From Bacteroidales bacterium (GTDB lineage: Bacteria > Bacteroidota > Bacteroidia > Bacteroidales > UBA4417), in NCBI GenBank assembly GCA_016707705.1, contig JADJHD010000029.1:1-64000 (forward strand): a stretch of DNA of 64,000 nucleotides, given 5' to 3'. The notes beneath the pieces were generated by a model. The model was not told the DNA's origin and did no database searches. It saw only the letters and a program-made list of their open reading frames with translations. Positions 52,636 through 60,140 of the stretch are shown here, piece after piece. Position 1 is the first letter of the stretch. Every line of letters starts with the position of its first letter. The position numbers and the translations under genes are program-made.

Positions 52636-53433
52636 ATGAAAGACCTTAAAAACAAAACAGCCTGGATCACGGGGGCTTCCTCCGGAATAGGAGAAGCCTT
52701 ATGTTATGAACTGGCTAGCGAAGGATGCAATCTGGTACTCTCCTCCAATGAGCCGGAAGAACTCGAAAGGGTAAAATCGCTGCTGTCAGCAAGAGGCACA
52801 AAATCAGTTGTGCTGCCCTTTGACCTGACTGATATCGACTCCATTCCCGGCATTGCACAAAAGGCCATTTCCAGTTTTGGAAGCATAGATCTCGTTTTCA
52901 ACAATGGAGGCATCAGCCAGCGTTCCATGATTCTTGAGACCCCGATTGCCAATGACCGGAAGATCATGGAGATCAACTATTTCTCTAGCATTGCCATTAC
53001 AAAAGCCATCCTGCCTCATTTCCTGAAAAATGGAGGCGGACATATAGCTGTTACATCCAGCCTTTCCGGACTATTTGGATTTCCCCTGCGCTCAGCGTAT
53101 TGTGCTTCAAAGCATGCACTTCATGGATTCTATGAAACATTGCGCATTGAATATCTCAAGGAAAATGTCAAAGTCACCATTGCCTGCCCCGACCGTGTGA
53201 GAACGAAAATTTCTGTCAATGCCCTCGCTGCGAATGGAAAGCCTCATGGACAAATGGATGCTAGGCAGGATAAAGGAATTACACCGGAAGATTGTGCAAG
53301 GGCAATCATAAAAGCAGTCAAAAAGAACAAAATTGTGGTCCTGATTGGCGGTGCAGAGCGGATCTCCGTTTATATTAAGCGATATTTCCCCTCTCTTTTC
53401 TACAAGTTGATTTCAAAAGTGAAGCCCACCTGA
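52636..53433 (+). CDS. Short-chain dehydrogenase/reductase (SDR)
   Basis: A classical SDR, NAD(P)-dependent, of 265 residues. WITGASSGIGEAL is the T-G-x-x-x-G-x-G cofactor motif, FNNGGISQRS corresponds to N-N-A-G, VTSSLSGL supplies the catalytic Ser and YCASKHALHGF the Tyr and Lys. The C-terminus has KNKIVVLIGGAERISVYIKRYFP in two parts, like the DltE/YqjQ group of membrane-associated SDRs. The substrate is not known. The ATG at 52636 fits the promoter box. Confidence 0.9.
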   Translation: MKDLKNKTAWITGASSGIGEALCYELASEGCNLVLSSNEPEELERVKSLLSARGTKSVVLPFDLTDIDSIPGIAQKAISSFGSIDLVFNNGGISQRSMILETPIANDRKIMEINYFSSIAITKAILPHFLKNGGGHIAVTSSLSGLFGFPLRSAYCASKHALHGFYETLRIEYLKENVKVTIACPDRVRTKISVNALAANGKPHGQMDARQDKGITPEDCARAIIKAVKKNKIVVLIGGAERISVYIKRYFPSLFYKLISKVKPT

Positions 53434-53732
53434 TGAATATTCCGGGGAGTCTGCCTGATACCTTCTGAATAGTAACGGAGAAAATGTTAGAAGCCGATTC
53501 CCGATAAACAGAATACCAGCTGCAGGCATCACAATTGGCAAGTCTTTTTATCTTTGTGATACCAGCTAGGGCGAACTGAAGAATAAGCCATTCACAGGAG
53601 TTAAATAGATTACTTTATTTCCGCGAATGGACTTAAAAGATGAAAATCTCTCCCTCTGCAAATAATCCAGGATGAACTTCCTGATTGCACCCTCAAAAAA
53701 CTCTCGTTCCAATTTAAAAACAAGCATTCATT
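53434..53732 (+). other. Intergenic region with promoter-like box
   Basis: Contains the box at 53549 and no other recognised element. The leader to the VOC gene would be near 170 bases. I see no riboswitch fold by eye. Confidence 0.4.
53549..53556 (+). promoter_or_regulatory. Candidate -7 box upstream of the VOC gene
   Basis: TATCTTTG matches TAnnTTTG but lies about 175 bases before the ATG at 53733, so its link to the gene is uncertain. Confidence 0.35.
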
Positions 53733-54806
53733 ATGTCAGAAAAATACATCAGGGGAATTCAACAGGTTGGTATAGGTGTTACCAATGTTTATGAGGCATG
53801 GAAATGGTATAAGGATGCTTTTGGAATAGATGTACGGATTTTTGAAGAGAGGGCAACAGCTGGCCTTATGCTGCCTTATACTGGTGGCAAGCCCCAGAAA
53901 CGACATGCCGCTCTTGCTATGAATATGCAAGGCGGGGGTGGATTTGAAATCTGGAACTACACTGACAGGGTTCCTCAACCTGCAACTTTTACTCCAGCAC
54001 TGGGAGACCTAGGAATATTTTCTGTCAAGGTCAAAAGTATGGATGTAAAATCAGCCCATGCCATTCATTCAAAAAAATACAAGGGTGTGAGTCCTCTTTG
54101 CCAGGCACCTGACAAAACCTGGCATTATTTTCTGAATGACCCCTTTGGCAATCCTTTTGAGGTGGTTGAGTGCGATTCCTACTTTATGGATGAGAAAAAA
54201 CCTACTGGTGGAGTTTATGGCGTAACTATCGGGGTTACTGACATCGACAAGGCCATGCCTCTTTATTCCGGTATTCTTGGATATAACAAGGTAGTTTATG
54301 ATCAAACTTCAGTGTTTCCCGATCTGGAATCAGTACCAGGTGGCAATCAAAAATTCAGGCGAATCCTGTTAAATCACAGCGACCATAAGAAAGGCAGTTT
54401 CAGCCGATTGCTGGGCCCTACCCAAATTGAACTGGTTCAGGCTATCGATACCAATCCAAGGAAAATTTTCGAAAATCGTTTCTGGGGCGACTTGGGTTTC
54501 ATCCATCTTTGTTTTGATATCAATGGCATGAATCATCTCAGGGAAGAATGCATAAATGCAGGATATCCCTTTACAGTTGATAGTATCAAAAGTCATGACG
54601 ACAAAGGTTTCGACATGGGAGAAGCTGCAGGGCATTTTTCCTATATCGAGGATCCCGACGGCACTCTTATTGAATTTGTCGAGACCTTGAAAGTCCCGAT
54701 TTTCAAGAAATTTGGCATCTATTTGAATCTCCAGAAACGTCACCATCTCAAATCCCTTCCCGATTTTATCGTTAGAGCCATGCGGTTCAACCGTTTCAAG
54801 GACTAG
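53733..54806 (+). CDS. Two-domain VOC-family protein (HPPD/glyoxalase fold)
   Basis: A 357-residue protein with two vicinal-oxygen-chelate domains, resembling 4-hydroxyphenylpyruvate dioxygenase-like or mandelate-synthase-like proteins. Domain one begins GIQQVGIGVTNVYEAWKWY and ends DPFGNPFEVVECD; domain two begins GGVYGVTIGVTDIDKAMPLY and ends FSYIEDPDGTLIEFVET. At the first metal position the usual His is replaced by Gln or Thr in both domains, so true dioxygenase activity is doubtful. FIHLCFDINGM and the terminal Glu remain as possible ligands. No tyrosine-degradation genes are near. Confidence 0.75.
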   Translation: MSEKYIRGIQQVGIGVTNVYEAWKWYKDAFGIDVRIFEERATAGLMLPYTGGKPQKRHAALAMNMQGGGGFEIWNYTDRVPQPATFTPALGDLGIFSVKVKSMDVKSAHAIHSKKYKGVSPLCQAPDKTWHYFLNDPFGNPFEVVECDSYFMDEKKPTGGVYGVTIGVTDIDKAMPLYSGILGYNKVVYDQTSVFPDLESVPGGNQKFRRILLNHSDHKKGSFSRLLGPTQIELVQAIDTNPRKIFENRFWGDLGFIHLCFDINGMNHLREECINAGYPFTVDSIKSHDDKGFDMGEAAGHFSYIEDPDGTLIEFVETLKVPIFKKFGIYLNLQKRHHLKSLPDFIVRAMRFNRFKD

Positions 54807-54891
54807 ACTATAGAGTCAACAACTGATTCTGTCTGAATTCAACTTACCCCTTCTGCAAAAGGAATTTCAATTGAGTTAATCCACTGATTTC

Positions 54892-55344
54892 ATGGATAGT
54901 ATAGAAATTAAATTGAAGGTCATCGAGGCCTGCCGAAAGAAATTGCTGGAATCAATCAGCAATCTTGAGTCAGTTATTGCTGATGCCCAGCAGCAGGCTA
55001 ATGATTATGGTCCGCCAAGGGATAGATATGATGCCTTCCGCTCCCAGTTGCTCAGAAGAAAGGACATGATGGCGCAGCAACTCGACAAGGAAATGGTGGA
55101 ATTGAAGACACTTGAGAAAATTGAATTGTCGAAGCCTACCGGGATCGCAGGATTTGGCTCACTGGTACTAACAAATAACCAGAACTATTTCATTTCCATT
55201 GGAATTGGAAAAATGGAATGTGAAAACCTCGAGTTCTATGCAATTTCGCCATTGGTTCCCTTGAGCCAGGCAGTAAATGGGAAAAAATCCGGCGATACCG
55301 TCGATTTCAGGGGAAACAAATTTCTGATCAGGGAAGTAATCTGA
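54892..55344 (+). CDS. GreA/GreB-like protein with N-terminal coiled coil
   Basis: A 150-residue protein. Residues 1-75 form a long antiparallel helical hairpin (KLKVIEACRKKLLESI ... LLRRKDMMAQQLDKEM), and the C-terminal 70 residues (IAGFGSLVLTNNQNYFISIG, ISPLVPLSQAVNGKKSGDTV) match the GreA/GreB FKBP-like domain. This is the layout of transcript-cleavage factors. In Bacteroidota such proteins are often mislabelled as 3-oxoacyl-ACP synthase. The hairpin tip residues here are PRDRYD, which lacks the usual D-x-x-E, so RNA-cleavage stimulation is uncertain. It lies 85 bases after the VOC gene. Confidence 0.72.
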   Translation: MDSIEIKLKVIEACRKKLLESISNLESVIADAQQQANDYGPPRDRYDAFRSQLLRRKDMMAQQLDKEMVELKTLEKIELSKPTGIAGFGSLVLTNNQNYFISIGIGKMECENLEFYAISPLVPLSQAVNGKKSGDTVDFRGNKFLIREVI

Positions 55345-55398
55345 TTTGTTAATTAATCAGATGCTTGATAGGATAAAACAGCAAGATTTAAAGTTTTA

Positions 55399-56193
55399 CT
55401 ACTGAGTTGAGACATTGCTGCTTTGTTCAGTCTCCACTTTATTCAATTTGATAAGATATCTGATTTTATTCTGAAAGAGGTTTGCCTTAAGCTTTGGCTC
55501 AAGAAGAGCTCTGCCGATGCAGTATTTGCTCACACTTGAAGGATGAATCCTCAATGACTTCATGATAACCTCAAAACCTGAAACGGCTTCAGCGCTTTCA
55601 CTCTTAATTTCAACAATTGCAACTGATGGCAACTGAATGGTCTTGCTGCCATTACTGAATTTCAGTCCCATATCTATGGTTACCCGTTCCTTTAGCGCTG
55701 TATTAACCAGGGTAATCCGATAAAAAGAATTCACCAGTTTCTTTTCCAGTCCTTCAAGTTTGTAAGGAGTTACAGCCTGGATAAATACATCTCCATTCAC
55801 CGTCCCTTCTTCATCTCCATTCAGTTCAACACGCTTTTTGAGAGTTTCCCCATTGGTAGTCCTTCGCTTTACTTCGAGGAACTGCTCTCCGGAAACCACA
55901 TATTCACGCTTGCGAACCTTATACCGGCTCGGTTTCCCATTATGATGGGCAAGGTACATGGCATTATCAATAGTATCAAAGTATTCAGTGCTGTATTCCT
56001 GAAGACGCTGATCGCATATCTCAAGAACAACATAATCGGCAATGGCTTTTTTCAGAACAGATGCAACTTTGCTTGAATGCAGAATGTACTTCTTCTCCGA
56101 TCTCTGCAAAAGCTTAACCGAGTCCATCTGCGACAGACTGATCGGTTTAAACTCCGACAAAAGGGATTTTATGGAAGCAAAACTGTTGCGCAT
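55399..56193 (-). CDS. Polyphosphate polymerase domain (VTC) protein
   Basis: A 264-residue protein with the VTC4-like triphosphate-tunnel fold that makes polyphosphate from ATP in fungi and some bacteria. Conserved basic and acidic tunnel residues are visible: RSEKKYILHSSKV, STEYFDTIDNAMYLAHHNG, YKVRKREYV, FLEVKRRTTNGET, VTIDMGLKFSN, IVEIKSE and SKYCIGRALL. No SPX domain or membrane helix is present. It starts 5 bases after the upstream lipoprotein gene on the same strand, so the two form a unit. Inorganic pyrophosphatase lies divergent beyond that, a suggestive phosphate-metabolism neighbourhood. Confidence 0.85.
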   Translation of the reverse strand: MRNSFASIKSLLSEFKPISLSQMDSVKLLQRSEKKYILHSSKVASVLKKAIADYVVLEICDQRLQEYSTEYFDTIDNAMYLAHHNGKPSRYKVRKREYVVSGEQFLEVKRRTTNGETLKKRVELNGDEEGTVNGDVFIQAVTPYKLEGLEKKLVNSFYRITLVNTALKERVTIDMGLKFSNGSKTIQLPSVAIVEIKSESAEAVSGFEVIMKSLRIHPSSVSKYCIGRALLEPKLKANLFQNKIRYLIKLNKVETEQSSNVSTQ

Positions 56194-56198
56194 GCTGT

Positions 56199-56594
56199 TT
56201 ATTTAACAATGATCAGGTCATCAAGATTTATATCCTGCTTGTTTGAAGTAATATCCACTTCCTTTATAACGGCAAAAACACCACCCGGTATTGTGGCAGT
56301 TGAATCTTTTGAGTAGGCAAAAATCCGGTAATGACCTTTACGAAGATTATCAAACCTGTAGGAGCCATCGAAACTTGTCTCCATTGAATTATTATATACT
56401 GTATTATCCCCGTAAACAATGTACACATCTTCCTTGGAGCCATAATAGGTCTCATTCAGGTGAGTGAGCGTACTATTATAGTCCAGCACATATACCTTAC
56501 CGCTGATACTTGATGTACCTCCCTCTCCGGGTTCCTTCTCGCAGGAAGTGAAGAGAATGGCAAGAATTGCACAAGCAAGAACTAATTGTTTCAT
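56199..56594 (-). CDS. Small lipoprotein with one beta-sandwich domain
   Basis: A 131-residue putative lipoprotein (MKQLVLACAILAILFTSC, lipobox FTSC). The mature part is one carboxypeptidase-regulatory-like/Cna-B-type sandwich: SSISGKVYVLDYNSTLTHL, then SFDGSYRFDNLRKGHYRI and YSKDSTATIPGGV. Such domains often serve as surface spacers or anchors. It leads the polyphosphate-polymerase gene by 5 bases. Confidence 0.78.
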   Translation of the reverse strand: MKQLVLACAILAILFTSCEKEPGEGGTSSISGKVYVLDYNSTLTHLNETYYGSKEDVYIVYGDNTVYNNSMETSFDGSYRFDNLRKGHYRIFAYSKDSTATIPGGVFAVIKEVDITSNKQDINLDDLIIVK

Positions 56595-56971
56595 TACTCT
56601 ATTTTAACAAATTGATTCAGTAACATTTACATTGGAAATCCAGAAAACTGTCCACACTTTGTCCGGGTTTCTGAATTTTACTGCTAAACTAATTAATATA
56701 TCTTTTAATCTCTCAGAAGAAAAGTTAATATTATACAGTATCGAAATGACTATTCAAAGCCGATTTGCAGAGTTTTTGTTATAAAGTGAGGCTCCAAAAT
56801 GAATAGCCAACCAGAATTAATCAGCAAGAGTTAATTCAAGATTAGTCTTTTGGTAATAGAAAAAACCACCGATTTTCAGGGATTTGATTTTTACAGAAAT
56901 TGATGCCATCTCCTTCGCTTATTCCCAAGGTTGATAAAGCTAAACCCGTATCTTTGCAAAAAAATCTGCAT
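56595..56971. other. 377-base divergent intergenic region
   Basis: AT-rich region between the lipoprotein and pyrophosphatase genes. The box at 56949 is the only recognised element. Caaattga near 56609 resembles a minus-strand -7 box with one mismatch. No hairpin or RNA gene was seen. Confidence 0.45.
56949..56956 (+). promoter_or_regulatory. Candidate -7 box for ppa
   Basis: TATCTTTG matches TAnnTTTG, 15 bases before the ATG at 56972, giving a leader of about 10 bases. It argues against the in-frame ATG at 56900. Confidence 0.55.
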
Positions 56972-57643
56972 ATGTCGAACAAAATCATGGACCCTATTGG
57001 CAAACTGATGGGGTTAAGGTACAAATCTCATCCCTGGCACGGGGTTGAAGTGGGTGATAAGGCTCCCGAATGCATCACAACCTTCATAGAGATGGTAAGT
57101 ACTGATACGGTGAAGTACGAAGTGGATAAGGTTAGCGGTTATCTCAAGCTCGACCGTCCCCAGAAGTATTCAAACGTGGTACCTGCTATGTATGGCTTTA
57201 TTCCTCAAACTTTCAGCGGAAAGCGTGTTGCTGAATTCTGCATGGAAAAAAGCGGTAAAACCAATATTAAGGGTGATGGTGACCCAGTTGACGTATGCGT
57301 TCTTACTGAAAAGGTGATTTCGCATGGCGATATTCTGGTTCAGGCTATTCCTATTGGCGGTTTCCGCATGATTGATGGTGATGAAGCTGATGACAAAATC
57401 ATCTGTGTTCTCCGGAATGATGCAGTTTATGGTGACTACAAGGATATTTCAGATTGTCCGGAGATGGTCGTTGACCGACTAAGGCATTATTTCCTCACTT
57501 ACAAGGACCTGCCAGGTTTGGACCTGCATGTGGAAATCACTGATATCTTCGGACGTGAGGAAGCCCATGAAATCATTCTCAGATCGATGGATGACTATAG
57601 GCAAAGGTTTGAAAACCTTGAACTTATGCTGAGGGAAGTATAG
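56972..57643 (+). CDS. ppa: Inorganic pyrophosphatase, family I
   Basis: Hydrolyses pyrophosphate to phosphate, pulling biosynthetic reactions forward. The family I signature is KGDGDPVDVCVLTE (D-x-D-P-x-D), with YGFIPQTF and DEADDKIICVLRND as further metal and substrate motifs. At 223 residues it is longer than E. coli Ppa by an N-terminal segment and a C-terminal tail, as usual in Bacteroidota. The ATG at 56972 (MSNKIMDPIGKLMGL) is set by the promoter box. Confidence 0.93.
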   Translation: MSNKIMDPIGKLMGLRYKSHPWHGVEVGDKAPECITTFIEMVSTDTVKYEVDKVSGYLKLDRPQKYSNVVPAMYGFIPQTFSGKRVAEFCMEKSGKTNIKGDGDPVDVCVLTEKVISHGDILVQAIPIGGFRMIDGDEADDKIICVLRNDAVYGDYKDISDCPEMVVDRLRHYFLTYKDLPGLDLHVEITDIFGREEAHEIILRSMDDYRQRFENLELMLREV

Positions 57644-57695
57644 CTCCACCAGGTACAATTAACTGAATTACGGTCCCAACTACTCACATTTTCCA

Positions 57696-58071
57696 GTGAA
57701 TACTCCTACAACGCTCGTCATTGGAGCCAGTCCCGATACCTCCCGCTATTCCAACATGTGTATCCGTGAACTAAGTAAGCGGAAATTCCCTGTAAAGGCG
57801 TTAGGACTTAGGGATGGCGTTATCGATGGCATAGAAATCCTGAAAGGAAGGCCGAATCTTGAAGGCATACATACTGTCAGCCTGTACATCGGCCCCGGAG
57901 TTCAGCCTCAATATGTGGATTACATCCTGGAGTTAAAACCGAGAAGGGTAATATTCAATCCGGGAACAGAGAACCCTGAATTTGAAAACAGGCTTGAATC
58001 CGAAGGGAATTGAAGTCCTGGCAGCCTGCTCCCTCGTTATGCTTCATGCCGGACTATTCTTCGAAAACTGA
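57696..58071 (+). CDS. CoA-binding domain protein (DUF-like Rossmann), one-base frameshift
   Basis: A short CoA-binding Rossmann protein of the YccU type (succinyl-CoA-synthetase-like fold). LVIGASPDTSRYSNMCIREL is the N-terminal glycine motif; VSLYIGPGVQPQYVDYILEL and RVIFNPGTENPEFE follow the family. The frame from the GTG at 57696 stops at 58013, just where the family needs GIEVLAACSLVMLHAGLF. That sequence is present in another frame and runs to 58071. Removing one G from GGG at 58005-58007 joins the two into a 124-residue protein of normal length. Function of the family is not established. Confidence 0.8.
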
Positions 58072-58109
58072 TCTGTTTCAGATATTGTCACACTGCAAAA
58101 AGTTGAATT

Positions 58110-58132
58110 CCTGCTGTTTCATAGCAGGTTTG
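58110..58132 (+). terminator. Possible weak terminator
   Basis: cctgct (58110-58115) and agcagg (58123-58128) form a 6-bp stem with a 7-base loop, followed by only a short tttgg. A weak candidate end for the ppa region. Confidence 0.3.
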
Positions 58133-58204
58133 GTATAAATCTTTCGAACTCTGCAAGAAAACGAGCATAACAACGTTTTAGGTATAGCTTTCAGTTTTTT
58201 ACTG

Positions 58205-58212
58205 TAAATTCG
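58205..58212 (+). promoter_or_regulatory. Weak candidate -7 box for the T9SS type B gene
   Basis: TAAATTCG differs from TAnnTTTG in one base, 50 bases before the ATG at 58262. Confidence 0.25.
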
Positions 58213-58261
58213 CCTCAAACATTTTGTCATTCAAGGATGACTATTGACCTTAAACAAACGC

Positions 58262-59545
58262 ATGAATTTCAAGCGACACCTCATACCCTTTTTGCTTCTG
58301 CTTAGTCTGATTTCGGGCGGCGCTGCCAAGGCGCAGAAGTTCAACGTTGAAACATGGATTGACAGTGTGACTTTCTGTCCCGGTGCTTCAGCAGCATTAC
58401 CCGTGATGGTAAAAAATATGATCGGTGTTGATTCCTTTAATCTCGTTTTGAATTACGATCCTGCAGTAGTTAGTTTTCATTCCTATTTCGGACTGAATAC
58501 TGACCTTGATGGCGGCAGCATTGATGTCACCCCCGGAAGTGCCAATGTTCAGATCAACTGGCATCGTACAGTTGAAACAACGCTTTTTGCAGATACGCTT
58601 CTGATGCTTGTATTTGAGGGCATTACAGGTTCCGGAGAACTTGCCTGGGATTTAACTCCCGGTGCCTGCATTTACCATAGCATAGGCGACACCCTTATTC
58701 CTGGCATCTACACAAATGGTGTGTGCCGGGTTGATGAGCCAATGTTTCTGACTTTGAATGAAATAGATGCTACCTGTTCCGGTAAGTGTGATGCCAATTA
58801 TCTGGCTCATGTAACTGGTGGCACCAAGCCCTATCAGTATTGGTGGAATGAATCTCCGGGTCGTTTCGACTCGATTCAGACAAATCTTTGCGATGGTCCG
58901 AATGCAATCAGGATAAGGGATGCTGCAGGCTGCGAGCTCGATAGCATCTACCAGATAGAAGGCTTACCGGGTGCCAAGGTAGAAATCAAGGCTAAATGCA
59001 AGGGAGAAGACATGGAAGAGATTATCCTCTACAGGGAAAACCCTACATTGGAATTCAGTTTCGACGAGATATCTCCTACCCACGTCATAGAGCCTCCATT
59101 ATGGGAGTTTGGTGATGGCGACACAGCCAGATCCTTTAAACCAGCCCATACCTTTTACAGGGCACAGGACAACCTCGATAACTTCTACAAGCTAAACCTC
59201 TATGTCAAGAATGTGAATGGCTGCGATACTGTCATTACACTGAAAATTGATATCAAGGATAAAAAGCTCAAAATCTCAAATGTGATTATCCCCACTTCTG
59301 CCAGTGACAACAACCGCAAATTCACCATTTTTGATGATGAGGGAAATCTGATGAGCAAGGAGTTTCTGCGCTTTGAAGTATATATTTTCGATAGATGGGG
59401 CCGCAGGTTGTTTTCATCAGATGACTATCAGAATGACTGGACACCGGATGCTCCGAATGGAGTTTACTATTACGTGGTAAAATCAGTGGGGCTTTTCAGC
59501 ACCAATAAGTTCAAGGGATCCGTAACCATATTGGGCGGAGAATAA
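58262..59545 (+). CDS. Secreted protein with cohesin-like, SprB and T9SS type B domains
   Basis: A 427-residue exported protein. After the signal peptide (ending AKAQ) comes a cohesin-like beta sandwich (about 25-165, with VDSFNLVLNYDPAVVSF and WDLTPGACIYH), then a SprB-type repeat (DATCSGKCDANYLAHVTGG, ending LDSIYQIEG), a PKD-like segment (WEFGDGDTARSFKPAHTF), and a C-terminal gliding-motility-associated CHU_C/T9SS type B region (FEVYIFDRWGRRLFSS, then GVYYYVVKS). The start is ATG 58262 rather than an upstream TTG. The protein is likely an adhesin secreted by the T9SS. Converges with the TM1266-type gene, 9 bases apart. Confidence 0.85.
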   Translation: MNFKRHLIPFLLLLSLISGGAAKAQKFNVETWIDSVTFCPGASAALPVMVKNMIGVDSFNLVLNYDPAVVSFHSYFGLNTDLDGGSIDVTPGSANVQINWHRTVETTLFADTLLMLVFEGITGSGELAWDLTPGACIYHSIGDTLIPGIYTNGVCRVDEPMFLTLNEIDATCSGKCDANYLAHVTGGTKPYQYWWNESPGRFDSIQTNLCDGPNAIRIRDAAGCELDSIYQIEGLPGAKVEIKAKCKGEDMEEIILYRENPTLEFSFDEISPTHVIEPPLWEFGDGDTARSFKPAHTFYRAQDNLDNFYKLNLYVKNVNGCDTVITLKIDIKDKKLKISNVIIPTSASDNNRKFTIFDDEGNLMSKEFLRFEVYIFDRWGRRLFSSDDYQNDWTPDAPNGVYYYVVKSVGLFSTNKFKGSVTILGGE

Positions 59546-59554
59546 TCAAAATCT

Positions 59555-59812
59555 CTATTTGCTGAATTCCATGGCTTGAACTTCAAGCTCAGGAATACTG
59601 CGCAGTTCCCTTTCCAGACGACCGCATTCTTCAGCGTCCCCATCCAGCTCAAGAAGGATCAATCCTCCATCTGCTGCATAGGTCTCTTCCTGACTGTGAA
59701 TGCCAAGGCGGGTGCGGATTACACAACCGTATTTTGTCAGCACCGACTGAATTTTCTCAACTTCTTTTACCCGGTCATTTACATAAATCCCCAGGATTTG
59801 AATCTTTTTCAT
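59555..59812 (-). CDS. TM1266-type iron-only hydrogenase system regulator, second copy
   Basis: An 85-residue ferredoxin-like (ACT/NikR-C-type) protein of the TM1266 family, named for association with [FeFe]-hydrogenase genes. KKIQILGIYVNDRVKEVEKI leads into SVLTKYGCVIRTRLGIH, and GLILLELDGDAEECGRLEREL ends with the last strand. The ATG at 59812 is chosen because it matches the paralogue just upstream; a longer frame would run into that gene. It lies 10 bases after the first copy, in the hydG unit. Its effector and target are unknown. Confidence 0.82.
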   Translation of the reverse strand: MKKIQILGIYVNDRVKEVEKIQSVLTKYGCVIRTRLGIHSQEETYAADGGLILLELDGDAEECGRLERELRSIPELEVQAMEFSK

Positions 59813-59822
59813 GGCTAAAGGA

Positions 59823-60080
59823 TTAATAGACAAATGACATGCGTTGAACTTCAATACCTTCAATCTTCTTGAGTTCATTTTCAAATTCATCCCACTCAGC
59901 CACTGTTCCGGTGAGATGAATTACGACAATTCCTGCCCTGCTGCAAACAGCTTCCGTCAACTCATGAAATCCAAGGCGTGAGCGGATCAATCTTGCATAG
60001 CGGGTAAGCAGCTTCTGAGTTCTGCCAGCCTCCTTGATGCGGTCGCTGATCAGAAGTCCTAAAATTCGGGTTTCAGTCAT
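59823..60080 (-). CDS. TM1266-type iron-only hydrogenase system regulator, first copy
   Basis: An 85-residue paralogue of the next gene. ETRILGLLISDRIKEAGRTQ, then LTRYARLIRSRLGFHELTEA and IVVIHLTGTVAEWDEFENEL match it along the whole length, so the pair is an old tandem duplication (only part of the residues agree). Sited 60 bases after hydG on the same strand. Family knowledge points to a role in control of hydrogenase expression or maturation; this is inferred from co-occurrence. Confidence 0.82.
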   Translation of the reverse strand: MTETRILGLLISDRIKEAGRTQKLLTRYARLIRSRLGFHELTEAVCSRAGIVVIHLTGTVAEWDEFENELKKIEGIEVQRMSFVY

Positions 60081-60140
60081 ATCAGAAATTTTTAGAGCAT
60101 TCTTTTCAATTGCAGATTGCTTTTTGCAGCATTAACCTAC

